This document shows positions 32,864 through 41,157 of a stretch of DNA of 64,000 nt, one piece after another; within the stretch, counting starts at the first letter, position 1; every line of letters starts with the position of its first letter. The stretch comes from Prevotella sp. UBA2850. Its GTDB lineage: Bacteria; Bacteroidota; Bacteroidia; Bacteroidales; Bacteroidaceae. Made by a program: the position numbers and the translations under genes. A model generated the notes under the pieces. That model ran no database searches. It was not told the origin of the DNA and saw only the letters and a program-made list of their open reading frames with translations. The DNA lies in the NCBI GenBank assembly GCA_002350805.1, contig DEFO01000011.1, positions 9,954 to 73,953 of the forward strand. Direction: 5' to 3'.

Positions 32864-32947
32864 AAGCAGAAGTTGCCGACTACGAAGCTGGAGTTATCCT
32901 CTACGAAGCTGGAGCAGCCGTTTACGAAGCTGGAGCAGCCGATTACA
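32864..32947. repeat. 21-bp tandem repeat island C (four units)
   Basis: Plus-strand units begin AAGCAGAAGTTGCC, AAGCTGGAGTTATCC, AAGCTGGAGCAGCCG and AAGCTGGAGCAGCCG, each 21 bases, the middle ones ending in TACG. On the minus strand they share AGCTTCGTAGAG exactly with island A. The island begins 10 bases after the DUF4270 stop and ends 24 bases before a small gene. Confidence 0.9.
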
Positions 32948-32971
32948 AGGTTTATTAATAAGTAAGGTATT

Positions 32972-33100
32972 ATGGCAGACAATTTTCTTGAGCGTCATCA
33001 CGAGGAATACGAGAAGCGTAAAGCCGACTGGCTTAGACGCAAGAAGCATCTGCCACCGAAAAGCCGAAACATCCCAAAGCCAGAGGACGAGGCACTATAA
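32972..33100 (+). CDS. Small charged protein (42 residues)
   Basis: A 42-residue protein starting MADNFLERHHEEYEKRKADW and ending KPEDEAL. It is strongly charged and probably helical in its first 28 residues, followed by a Pro/Lys-rich tail. Short proteins beginning MADNxLExxxxxYxxxK are frequent in Bacteroidales, which supports its being real; the function is unknown. It starts 24 bases after repeat island C and is followed by a strong terminator. It could be the last gene of the operon that contains the DUF4270 lipoprotein. Confidence 0.65.
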   Translation: MADNFLERHHEEYEKRKADWLRRKKHLPPKSRNIPKPEDEAL

Positions 33101-33160
33101 AAGAAAACAATAAGAAGAGAGTCCTGTAATTACGCGATGAACTAAAAAGCTTTCTATAAG

Positions 33161-33197
33161 AAAATGAGCAAAGGATTTCCCTTGCTCATTTTTATTT
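33161..33197 (+). terminator. Bidirectional terminator
   Basis: ATGAGCAA (33164-33171) pairs with TTGCTCAT (33182-33189), extended by GG/CC, with A-runs before and TTTTTATTTT after. It ends the DUF4270 operon and, on the other strand, the uvrD-mtgA operon whose last stop is at 33207. Confidence 0.85.
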
Positions 33198-33206
33198 TAC
33201 CCTCGA

Positions 33207-35714
33207 CTAGTTAATCACTTTGAATCGGGCGAACTTCAACAAGAGTTGCTTAGTGCCGGTATTTCTGAATTGAACCGTTGCTTTGGTGTTCTCGCCAGTT
33301 CCTTCAACCTTGACAACCGTACCTACGCCAAAACGCTCATGCTCGATGACGGAGCCTTCATGCAGGCCATTGCCCGAGGGGGCACTTGCACCAGATGATG
33401 GAGCACCATTGGCAGATGGCGATGCGTTGACAACCGATGAGACTCGCCGCATGTTTCCACCAGCAGAGGCCAGGGTGCGCTTGAAGCGCTCGGAGAAGGG
33501 GTCGACGGCTGGTTCGTCATGATGACCAACCACACGGGGTTTGGGGTCGGCACGGAACTGACTGGCAACCGGACGATTGTTCTGATAAGAGGAAGGCAAG
33601 GACTCACCATTTCTATACGATGAGGAACCGCCAAAGCCATCATCACCGCCAAAGCTTCCAAACTTTCCTCTTCGGCCTTGACTGCCATAGGCAGAACGCC
33701 CCTGGGCACCATAGTAGCGCCCACTATGATCGTCGATGTCGGTTTCCGACTCTATGCGAAGCAACGCAGGGTCGATGTCGTTGATGAAACGGCTGGGCGT
33801 GTCGAACTCCATCTTGCCGAAACGCCAGCGGTTTTTCGCACAAGTGAGGATGCAATGCTTCTCTGCACGGGTGATAGCCACATAGAGCAAACGGCGTTCC
33901 TCTTCGAGTTCACGCATGGAGCCAGTGGACATAGGACTAGGGAAGATATTCTCCTCGAGGCCAACAATGAACACCGTGGGAAACTCAAGTCCCTTGGCGC
34001 TATGTATTGTCATGAGCGTGACGCGGCTCTGGTCGTTGTCTCCATCACTATCAAGATCGGTGAGCAACGACACTTCTTGCAGGAAATCCGAGAGTGACAC
34101 TTCGTTTTCCAGCCCCTCCTCTCTCCTACTCTCAACGAAATCCTGCATTCCGCCAAGAAACTCCTCGAGGTTTTCCTGCCGTGAGATGTTCTCAGGCAGA
34201 CGGTCGGAATAAAGGTCGGCGCTGATGCCGCTCTGCTGGATGATATCATAGCCGAGCGTGTAGGCATCGTCGGTTCCAACACGGCTCACAAACGAATGGA
34301 TGAGGGCTTTGAACTTGGCAATCTTGTTGAGAGTACCATTGTTAACTTGCAAGCCATAAGTGAGCGGTTCGCTGACCACTTGCCAGAGACTTACTCCGTG
34401 AGTCATGGCCGCCGTAGTGATTCGGGCAACGGTAGTTTCGCCGATGCCGCGAGTAGGATAGTTGATGATGCGCTTGAAAGCCTCCTCATCGTCAGGGTTG
34501 GCCACGAGACGGAAATAAGCGATAACGTCTTTGATTTCCTTTCGCTGATAGAAACTCAAGCCGCCGTAGATGCGATAAGGAATGTTCTGCTTGCGCATGG
34601 TTTCCTCAAACGAACGGCTTTGCGAGTTAGTACGATAAAGAATGGCAAAGTCGCTATAGTCACACTTCTCCTCGCGCCGGATGCGCTGAATATCGTTGCA
34701 CACAATGACAGCTTCCTCTTTGTCGCTATAAGCATGCTTGAGGATGAGTTTGTCGCCTTCCTCATTCTTGCTATAGACATCCTTAGGAATTTGCCGCTGG
34801 TTCTTATTGATGAGCGAATTGGCGGCTTGCACGATACGTTGGGTGCTACGATAGTTCTGCTCCAGTTTGAAGAGCCGTGCGTTTTGATAGAGTTGCTGGA
34901 AATTAAGTATGTTGTCGATGTTGGCACCCCGGAAAGCATAGATGCTCTGTGCATCATCACCCACTACACACACCCGCTGGTGCTCTTTTGTGAGCTGCCA
35001 TACAATGCGCTGCTGGGCGGAGTTGGTGTCTTGATACTCATCAACGAGCACATATTGGAAGCGATCAGCATACTGGCGGCGAACATCCTCATGCTCGTTG
35101 AACAACACAAAAGTATTGACCAGCAAATCGTCAAAATCCATCGCGTTGGCCTGTCGGCAACGCTGAAAATAAGCGGTATAAATCTGGCTGATGGCGGGCA
35201 TCCGGCTTTCTGCGTCTCGTTGCAAAGCATCTCGATCAATGGCATATTGGTCGGGCAGAATCAAGTGGTTTTTGGCCATGCTGATGCGGTTGTGCACGGT
35301 GGCAGGCTTATACACTTTATCGTCGAGTTTCATTTCCTTGATAATGCTTTTCACCAGCGAGCGCGAGTCGGCCTCATCGTAGATGGTAAAGTTTGCATTA
35401 TAGCCAATGCGCTCGGCTTGCACTCGCAGAATGCGCGAAAAGACGGAGTGGAAAGTACCCATATTGATGTGACGAGCCTTATCTTCGCCCACAAGCTGGC
35501 CGATACGATGCTTCATCTCGTTGGCAGCCTTATTAGTAAAGGTAAGCGCAAGAATGTTCCAGGGCAAAATGCCGTTTTCTAGCAGCCATGCTATTTTGTA
35601 GGTCAGCACACGCGTCTTACCCGACCCTGCACCGGCAATGACTAGCGAGGGACCTTCGTTGTAGACTACGGCCTCTCGCTGGCTGTCGTTGAGTTGCTCT
35701 AGGAGATGCTTCAT
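33207..35714 (-). CDS. UvrD/PcrA-type ATP-dependent DNA helicase
   Basis: An 835-residue superfamily 1A helicase that moves 3'-5' on single-stranded DNA in repair and in replication restart. Motifs run in order: Q motif LNDSQREAV, Walker A AGAGSGKTRV, motif Ia ALTFTNKAANEM, motif II LVDEYQDTN, motif III VGDDAQSIYAFRGA, motif IV LEQNYRST, motif V VTLMTIHSAKGLEFPTVFI and motif VI RLLYVAITRAE. Residues about 660-770 are a Gly/Ser/Pro-rich disordered linker, and the C-terminus (HERFGVGTVVKVEG) is the Tudor-like domain of PcrA that contacts RNA polymerase. It overlaps mtgA by four bases. Confidence 0.93.
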   Translation of the reverse strand: MKHLLEQLNDSQREAVVYNEGPSLVIAGAGSGKTRVLTYKIAWLLENGILPWNILALTFTNKAANEMKHRIGQLVGEDKARHINMGTFHSVFSRILRVQAERIGYNANFTIYDEADSRSLVKSIIKEMKLDDKVYKPATVHNRISMAKNHLILPDQYAIDRDALQRDAESRMPAISQIYTAYFQRCRQANAMDFDDLLVNTFVLFNEHEDVRRQYADRFQYVLVDEYQDTNSAQQRIVWQLTKEHQRVCVVGDDAQSIYAFRGANIDNILNFQQLYQNARLFKLEQNYRSTQRIVQAANSLINKNQRQIPKDVYSKNEEGDKLILKHAYSDKEEAVIVCNDIQRIRREEKCDYSDFAILYRTNSQSRSFEETMRKQNIPYRIYGGLSFYQRKEIKDVIAYFRLVANPDDEEAFKRIINYPTRGIGETTVARITTAAMTHGVSLWQVVSEPLTYGLQVNNGTLNKIAKFKALIHSFVSRVGTDDAYTLGYDIIQQSGISADLYSDRLPENISRQENLEEFLGGMQDFVESRREEGLENEVSLSDFLQEVSLLTDLDSDGDNDQSRVTLMTIHSAKGLEFPTVFIVGLEENIFPSPMSTGSMRELEEERRLLYVAITRAEKHCILTCAKNRWRFGKMEFDTPSRFINDIDPALLRIESETDIDDHSGRYYGAQGRSAYGSQGRRGKFGSFGGDDGFGGSSSYRNGESLPSSYQNNRPVASQFRADPKPRVVGHHDEPAVDPFSERFKRTLASAGGNMRRVSSVVNASPSANGAPSSGASAPSGNGLHEGSVIEHERFGVGTVVKVEGTGENTKATVQFRNTGTKQLLLKFARFKVIN

Positions 35715-36460
35715 TTCTTTCTCTTATAAACGCCGCCAGAAACGGTATTGGGGTTGATGTCCTCTCCCTCTTTGGGGAACGACGGGATAAACTTCATCTC
35801 ATGCTCTATTTTCGTCTGCCGTTTACGCATATATGAGCCGGGCGACTTCGAAGAATAAACCCTCGGATTGGGAAGTGTAGCCGCAATAAGAGCACACTCC
35901 GAGCGGCTCAGCTCGCTGGCTCTCTTACCGAAATGGTATTCGGCTACTGCATCTACGCCATAGATTCCGTCGCCCATCTCGATGGAGTTGAGGTAGACTT
36001 CCATAATGCGCTGCTTGCTCCAGATGAGCTCGATGAGTGCGGTGAAATAAGCCTCAAATCCTTTGCGTACCCACGACCTGCCAGGCCAGAGGAACACGTT
36101 CTTGGCTGTCTGCTGAGTGATGGTGCTGGCACCCAGTTTGCGTTTGCCCCCCTGCATATTCCGCTTGGCAGCCTTCTCGATGGCATCATAGTCGAAACCG
36201 TGGTGCAACAAAAAGCGCTGGTCCTCGCTGGCCATGACGGCCACGGGCATGTGGGGCGAAATATGCTTCAAGGACACCCAGTGGTGGTGCCACGTGATGC
36301 CCTCACCACTCTTCACCTGCTCAATGCTGCGGATGAACATGAGCGGAGTGGCATATACAGGAACAAAACGATACGCCACAACAGCGAGGATTGTCGAGCC
36401 AAAGAAGGCGGCTAGAGTCCATCGGATGATGTGGCGTATCTTTTTAATAATGTAATTCAA
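35711..36460 (-). CDS. mtgA: Monofunctional peptidoglycan glycosyltransferase
   Basis: A 249-residue GT51 enzyme that polymerises lipid II into glycan strands. It has one N-terminal membrane helix (residues 14-32) and the family motifs ASEDQRFLLHHGFD (catalytic Glu), GASTITQQTAKNVFLW, KQRIMEVYLNSIEMGDGIYG and SELSRSECALIAATLPNP. There is no transpeptidase domain, which separates it from class A PBPs. The C-terminus is basic (YKRKK). It is the first gene of the pair with the helicase gene. Confidence 0.95.
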   Translation of the reverse strand: MNYIIKKIRHIIRWTLAAFFGSTILAVVAYRFVPVYATPLMFIRSIEQVKSGEGITWHHHWVSLKHISPHMPVAVMASEDQRFLLHHGFDYDAIEKAAKRNMQGGKRKLGASTITQQTAKNVFLWPGRSWVRKGFEAYFTALIELIWSKQRIMEVYLNSIEMGDGIYGVDAVAEYHFGKRASELSRSECALIAATLPNPRVYSSKSPGSYMRKRQTKIEHEMKFIPSFPKEGEDINPNTVSGGVYKRKK

Positions 36461-36505
36461 TTACTAATCTTTCAACACAAATTGTTGGCGATCAACGGTT
36501 TGGAA

Positions 36506-37180
36506 TTACTGCAGTGTACCGGCGTTGGCAGCATCGATCATGGCCTGGCTGGCATACATATAAACCTCCACGCGGCGGTTCTGCTGACGACCAGCAGCTG
36601 TTGAGTTGTCAGCTACAGGGTTAGACGAACCGAAGCCTGTCACGTTCTTGAACTGGCTGCTGGGAACACCGCACTGTGTCAGATAAGTAGCCACCGACTG
36701 AGCACGATTCTGGCTGAGCGGGTTGTTGATGGCATCATTACCAGTAGAGTCGGTATAGCCCTGAATATCAACGGCCAGCTGAGGATCACTCTTCAGCACG
36801 TTGGCGAAGTTGCTGAGCTCAGCCTTCGAAGAAGCGTTCAGAGTGGCCTTGTTGGTAGCGAAAAGGATACCGCTATCGAAAGTCACCTTCACAGCCTTCA
36901 GACCGTTGGCGTCGGTGATTTCCTCAACCTTGGCATTCTCAAGAGCCTGAGCCTTAGCCTTCACCTTATCCATGTGCTTGCCAATCAGGGCACCAGCACC
37001 AGCACCTACAGCACCGCCAACAGCAGCACCCACGGCTGTGTTACCAGCAATCTTACCGATGATTGCGCCGAGCAGAGCACCGCCGCCAGTACCGATAAGT
37101 GCACCATTCTTCGTGGCAGAGCCACAACTTACGATCATTGCGAGACACATACCAAGTGTCATTAATTTCATTTTCTTCAT
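36506..37180 (-). CDS. OmpA-family lipoprotein with glycine-zipper segment
   Basis: A 224-residue lipoprotein: signal peptide to Cys19 (MIVSCGSA), a glycine-zipper stretch at about 27-68 (GALLGAIIGKIAGNTAVGAAVGG) that could insert in a membrane, and a C-terminal OmpA domain at about 98-210 that binds peptidoglycan, with VDIQGYTDSTGNDAINNPLSQNRA and the final RRVEVYM. It tethers the outer membrane to the wall, like the Pal/YiaD group. It has its own divergent -7 element at 37226-37233 and lies 45 bases upstream of mtgA, so the three minus-strand genes could be read together. Confidence 0.92.
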   Translation of the reverse strand: MKKMKLMTLGMCLAMIVSCGSATKNGALIGTGGGALLGAIIGKIAGNTAVGAAVGGAVGAGAGALIGKHMDKVKAKAQALENAKVEEITDANGLKAVKVTFDSGILFATNKATLNASSKAELSNFANVLKSDPQLAVDIQGYTDSTGNDAINNPLSQNRAQSVATYLTQCGVPSSQFKNVTGFGSSNPVADNSTAAGRQQNRRVEVYMYASQAMIDAANAGTLQ

Positions 37181-37225
37181 AACTGTTTATTTTTGGTTTG
37201 GTAATAAAAAAATCATTCGTTGGTA

Positions 37226-37285
37226 CAAAGGTACTCTTTTTTTCTACATATTAGTCTTTTTTCCAACATTTTTTTGTAATTTTGC
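37226..37285. promoter_or_regulatory. Divergent promoter region of the OmpA-family gene and proS
   Basis: The minus-strand TACCTTTG at 37233-37226 faces the OmpA-family gene and the plus-strand TAATTTTGC at 37277-37285 faces proS. Neither has a clean TTTG at 19-20 bases. The 43 bases between them are T/A-rich. Confidence 0.5.
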
Positions 37286-37390
37286 GGCAAATTTAGACAA
37301 TTATCGTTATTTTGACGACGGGATTTTCCTAAAACAAGATATGGATTTCCCTAAAAATGACATTTTATAAAGAAAAGGTAAAAGAAGTTT

Positions 37391-38869
37391 ATGGCAAAAG
37401 AACTGAAAGAAATGACCAAGCGTGCCGACAACTACAGCCAGTGGTACAACGACTTGGTAGTGAAGGCCGACCTTGCCGAGCAATCGGCTGTTCGTGGTTG
37501 CATGGTCATCAAGCCCTACGGCTATGCTATCTGGGAAAAAATGCAACATCAGCTCGACCTGATGTTCAAGGAGACAGGTGCACAGAATGCTTATTTCCCC
37601 TTGCTTATTCCTAAATCATTCCTCTCGCGCGAGGCCGAGCACGTGGAGGGCTTCGCCAAAGAGTGCGCCGTGGTTACACACTACCGTCTGCGCGCCAAAG
37701 AAGACAAGAGCGGCGTCGAGGTTGACCCGGCCGCAAAGCTGGAAGAAGAGCTCATCGTACGCCCTACGAGCGAAACAATTATTTGGAACACCTATAAAAA
37801 CTGGATTCATTCTTGGCGCGATCTGCCTCTGATGTGCAACCAATGGTGCAATGTGATGCGCTGGGAGATGCGCACACGCCCATTCCTGCGCACTTCTGAG
37901 TTTTTGTGGCAAGAGGGTCATACTGCTCATGCCACCCGTGAGGAGGCAGAGGAAGAAGCCCGCAAGATGCTCGATGTATACGCTAAGTTTGCTGAAGAAT
38001 GGATGGCCGTACCTGTGGTTAAGGGCGTGAAGAGTGAGACGGAGCGCTTTGCAGGTGCTCTCGACACTTATACCATCGAGGCCATGATGCAAGACGGAAA
38101 GGCTCTCCAGAGCGGCACCAGCCACTTCCTGGGTCAGAACTTTGCCAAAGCTTTCGAGGTGACATATCTGAACAAAGACAACAAACCCGAATACGTTTGG
38201 GCTACATCATGGGGTGTCTCTACCCGACTCATCGGCGCACTTATCATGACTCATTCCGACGACAACGGCCTCGTTCTTCCTCCGAAGCTTGCTCCTATCC
38301 AGGTGGTCATCGTGCCCATCTCGAAGGGCGATGACCTCAAGCACATCACCGAGAGACTCCAACCCGTCATCGATGAGTTGCGCAAGGCTGGCATTAGCGT
38401 GAAGTACGACGATGCCGACAACAAGCGTCCTGGTTTCAAGTTTGCCGACTATGAGCTCAAGGGTGTTCCCGTGCGACTCGTCATGGGTGCCCGCGACCTG
38501 GAGAACGGTACCATTGAGGTGATGCGTCGCGACACGCTCGAGAAAGAGACTCGTCCCGTGGAGGGTATCGTGGCATATGTGGAGCAACTGCTGGAGGATA
38601 TCCAGAAGAATATCTTCGAGAAGGCCAAAGCTTACCGCGATGCTCGCATCTACGAGTGTGATAACTACGAAGAGTTCAAGGAGCGCGTCAAGGATGGAGG
38701 ATTCTTCCTCTGCCATTGGGATGGCACCGCCGAGACCGAGGCTCGCATCAAGGAGGAGACACAGGCAACCATCCGTTGTGTGCCCTTCGATGTTGAGCAG
38801 ACCCCAGGTGTAGACATGGTATCGGGCAAACCTTCAAAAGCCCGTGTCATCATTGCTCGAAGCTACTAA
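37391..38869 (+). CDS. proS: Prolyl-tRNA synthetase (archaeal/eukaryotic-type, no editing insert)
   Basis: A 492-residue class II aminoacyl-tRNA synthetase. Blocks include IKPYGYAIWEKMQHQLD, the motif 2 region RWEMRTRPFLRTSEFLWQEGHTAHAT and motif 3 TSWGVSTRLIGALIMTHSDDNGLVLPPKLAPIQVV, then an anticodon-binding domain and the C-terminal extension typical of the short type (DGGFFLCHWDGTAETEARIKEE, ending in Tyr). The long bacterial type has about 570 residues with an editing insert, which is absent here. This short form is usual in Bacteroidota. It is a single-gene unit followed by a long hairpin. Confidence 0.95.
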   Translation: MAKELKEMTKRADNYSQWYNDLVVKADLAEQSAVRGCMVIKPYGYAIWEKMQHQLDLMFKETGAQNAYFPLLIPKSFLSREAEHVEGFAKECAVVTHYRLRAKEDKSGVEVDPAAKLEEELIVRPTSETIIWNTYKNWIHSWRDLPLMCNQWCNVMRWEMRTRPFLRTSEFLWQEGHTAHATREEAEEEARKMLDVYAKFAEEWMAVPVVKGVKSETERFAGALDTYTIEAMMQDGKALQSGTSHFLGQNFAKAFEVTYLNKDNKPEYVWATSWGVSTRLIGALIMTHSDDNGLVLPPKLAPIQVVIVPISKGDDLKHITERLQPVIDELRKAGISVKYDDADNKRPGFKFADYELKGVPVRLVMGARDLENGTIEVMRRDTLEKETRPVEGIVAYVEQLLEDIQKNIFEKAKAYRDARIYECDNYEEFKERVKDGGFFLCHWDGTAETEARIKEETQATIRCVPFDVEQTPGVDMVSGKPSKARVIIARSY

Positions 38870-38947
38870 TTATAATAAGGTGCGGAAGCTCTGCTTTTGA
38901 ATAGCATCTCAACAGTTGTCTAGAGTCATCAAAACAACTGACATAAT

Positions 38948-38998
38948 TAGCGGACATAAATACTATCGCATTTGCGAGTATTTAGTCCGCTATATTTT
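38948..38998 (+). terminator. Long hairpin downstream of proS
   Basis: TAGCGGACATAAATACT pairs with AGTATTTAGTCCGCTA with a single mismatched bulge, and the apical part adds CGCA/TGCG, making a rod of about 45 bases. TATTTTGTTAA follows. It is much longer than most terminators. It lies 79 bases after proS. Confidence 0.75.
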
Positions 38999-39057
38999 GT
39001 TAACCCCAACGTAGCGAGTTCAACTGTCGTAGAGAAAAAGAACCGAGTGTCTTATGA

Positions 39058-40341
39058 TCACAAGCCCAACAATTCATGAAGCGCAGCGGCTTGATGGCCT
39101 GGGATGATAATGTGGTGATTTCCAATGGGATTGGTTAGGAAATAGCGTGTCTGTTCGGCATCTGCCAGTCGTATCACTTGCTGGGTGCGGCACAAACCTG
39201 CCTCTGCCCTGTTCTCAACCAGCATACCCTCAGCAACAAACATGCGCGAGAGGTCGCCAGCTAATTTGAAGATCGTCACCGGTCCTTCGTTCATATATCC
39301 GCGAATGCCGACTCCGATGCCCGACTCGAAATGGGTGTCGAGCTCATAGCTTCTGACCATATCAAACGGAATGGTACAATGGGCAAACAGCATCTCACCC
39401 GCTTGTGGATTGATGCGGGCAGGATTAGCCTGGAAGCCAGAGACGCCCGTCAACGCTCGTGCAACCATCATCGAGATCATGGCTGGCACATCGCCTTCAC
39501 ACCCTGCTACATAGCCTTCACTATTCAGTCTTGCCAAAGCCATGCAGCCCGTATTGTGAACGGTTCCAAGAAGGTCAAAGCAACGCAGGGTAAACCCTTG
39601 CAAGTGATTATCTTCTAAGAGTTTTCGCAATGCATGATAAATTCTCAACGCTCCTCGCAAAGCCTGAACGACAGATGGATTCGTAGCATGCACTTCACTT
39701 AGCTCAGAAGGCTGCTCTGCAAACGTAGAGGGCTGCTCTGCGAACACGGAAGCCTCTGTGCGCTTTACCTCGCCAATGAGTTCGCTGATATCAATCTCTT
39801 TCAGCTGAATGCCCAGCCTGCTTTCCAACACCCCGGTATCATAACTGCTGGAGATGAGCCAGTCGGATGGTTTTCCGATGATGCCCAACTTGACAGCCCG
39901 AAGGCTTTTTCTTGCTTGCTCGACCTTGGCAAGTAAAACGATGCGCTTGGCCACTTCATCCGACGGTCCGTGCAAAATCTCGCCATCTGCCCCTTGCCGT
40001 CTGAGGAAAGAGAGAATCTCCATCGATGCCGCCAGTGAGTTGCTCTTACCCGAGGTGAGCAGATAGAACTTCCGAGTGAGCTGGCGCCAAGTGGCAAAAT
40101 GCTGTTTGAAAATGCCCTCCGTTCCTCCGGTACGCACATAGAGCAAGCTCAACGAATGGCGGCCGAAGTCTTCATAATTATCGCCCATCAGCCGACAGTC
40201 GACGGCAAGCTCTGAAAGGAACCGTCGTGTTTCCTCGTTGACGGCCACCTCGTCGTGAAGAGATGAGGTTAGCGTATAGACCGCAATATCTGCCGGCTGA
40301 CCAACATAACCTTTCTTGTTCATCATCATCATTCTTGTCAA
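39058..40341 (-). CDS. L-fucose isomerase-like protein (COG2407 type)
   Basis: A 427-residue protein of the L-fucose/L-arabinose isomerase-like family. The N-terminal part (1-190) holds LLYVRTGG and KLGIIGKPSDWLISS. The C-terminal part (215-427) has FTLRCFDLLGTVHNTGCMALARLN, EGDVPAMISMMVARALTG and GEMLFAHCTIPFDM, with Glu, Asp and His residues that in relatives bind the metal. The translation start is unclear because of a run of methionines (residues 4-7). Residues about 199-213 are a seven-residue repeat, FAEQPST FAEQPSE, encoded by repeat island D, in the interdomain linker. A TetR regulator lies 24 bases upstream. The sugar substrate is not certain. Confidence 0.78.
   Translation of the reverse strand: MTRMMMMNKKGYVGQPADIAVYTLTSSLHDEVAVNEETRRFLSELAVDCRLMGDNYEDFGRHSLSLLYVRTGGTEGIFKQHFATWRQLTRKFYLLTSGKSNSLAASMEILSFLRRQGADGEILHGPSDEVAKRIVLLAKVEQARKSLRAVKLGIIGKPSDWLISSSYDTGVLESRLGIQLKEIDISELIGEVKRTEASVFAEQPSTFAEQPSELSEVHATNPSVVQALRGALRIYHALRKLLEDNHLQGFTLRCFDLLGTVHNTGCMALARLNSEGYVAGCEGDVPAMISMMVARALTGVSGFQANPARINPQAGEMLFAHCTIPFDMVRSYELDTHFESGIGVGIRGYMNEGPVTIFKLAGDLSRMFVAEGMLVENRAEAGLCRTQQVIRLADAEQTRYFLTNPIGNHHIIIPGHQAAALHELLGL
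39701..39760 (-). repeat. 21-bp repeat island D inside the isomerase-like gene
   Basis: Plus-strand units are AGCTCAGAAGGCTGCTCT (18), then two 21-base units starting GCAAACGTAGAGGG and GCGAACACGGAAGC. The middle unit shares CGTAGAGG and GGCTGCTC with islands A and C. In frame it encodes seven-residue echoes in the linker between the two domains of the host protein, so here the repeat family is translated. Confidence 0.7.
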
Positions 40342-40365
40342 ATTGATTTTCGCTACATACCTACG

Positions 40366-40986
40366 TTAAAACAAGGTGGCATCGAGCACGCGCTGCCCTT
40401 TCTCGGTACAATAGCCGCGAAGAAGGACAGATACGAAATTCTTGAATATCTCCTGAAGCGGATACTCCTCATACAACTTGCTGTTCATCACATAGTTCAT
40501 CGAAGCCTCGCCCAGCCGCACCACTATATCATAGTTCAGCGAGGGAAGAAAATAGCCTTCGGCAATGCCACGCATGAAGAACTGCAACACATTCTGCTTC
40601 TTCTCAACACTAATCTTATTGAGATAATCGTCCACTTTATGGTAACGGGTCATCTCGGTGAAGAACAGAGGATTAATGTACTCCAATTGCTGAAGCTTCA
40701 CCTCATAGAAATGAAGGATAATGCGCATCACGTCGTTGTTCTTGCAGGCAAATTCCTCCATCTCGCGACTGTATATTTCCTCAGTTCGCTTGATACCCTC
40801 CAGCAACAAGTCTTCCTTGTTGTCGTAAATCTCATAGAGTGTGCGCTTCGATATTTGCAGATGGTTGGCAATATCATCCATCCTCACGGCTTTCACCCCT
40901 TTCTGTTGGAAGAGGCGTATGGCAGCCATGGGTATTCGCTCGTGCAAGTCCTCGCGATAACTGGTAGTAATATTGGTTTTTTGCAT
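40366..40986 (-). CDS. TetR/AcrR-family transcriptional regulator
   Basis: A 206-residue regulator. The N-terminal helix-turn-helix is clear: RIPMAAIRLFQQKGVKAVRMDDIANHLQISKRTLYEIYDNKEDLL at about 17-61. The C-terminal all-helical ligand domain has no named match. The start is placed at 40986, since the ATG at 41007 falls within the -7 element (41004-41012). It precedes the fucose-isomerase-like gene by 24 bases, so it may regulate that gene and itself; the effector is unknown. Confidence 0.88.
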   Translation of the reverse strand: MQKTNITTSYREDLHERIPMAAIRLFQQKGVKAVRMDDIANHLQISKRTLYEIYDNKEDLLLEGIKRTEEIYSREMEEFACKNNDVMRIILHFYEVKLQQLEYINPLFFTEMTRYHKVDDYLNKISVEKKQNVLQFFMRGIAEGYFLPSLNYDIVVRLGEASMNYVMNSKLYEEYPLQEIFKNFVSVLLRGYCTEKGQRVLDATLF

Positions 40987-41003
40987 AAGGAGATAATTAC
41001 ATC

Positions 41004-41012
41004 GCAAAGATA
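41004..41012 (-). promoter_or_regulatory. -7 element of the TetR gene
   Basis: Minus-strand TATCTTTGC matches the Bacteroidota consensus, 18 bases before the chosen start. No TTTG lies 19-20 bases upstream. The remaining bases to the fcl stop at 41158 hold no recognisable gene. Confidence 0.55.
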
Positions 41013-41157
41013 CAAAAAACTTTTCATACCTCCTACGTTTTCCGTGTGTTTTTTATGAGCTGGTTGATGATAAAACAGAAGGAGGGGTGTCAAAATAGGC
41101 ACATTCTCATCATCGGTCGCATGATGGATGAGACTGCGAAGACACATGCTGCAGCCT

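Noticed and set aside
34296..35582. 428-codon plus-strand open frame opposite the helicase gene
   Set aside because: It is antisense to a helicase gene with every motif intact, has no recognisable domain and arises from codon bias on the coding strand.
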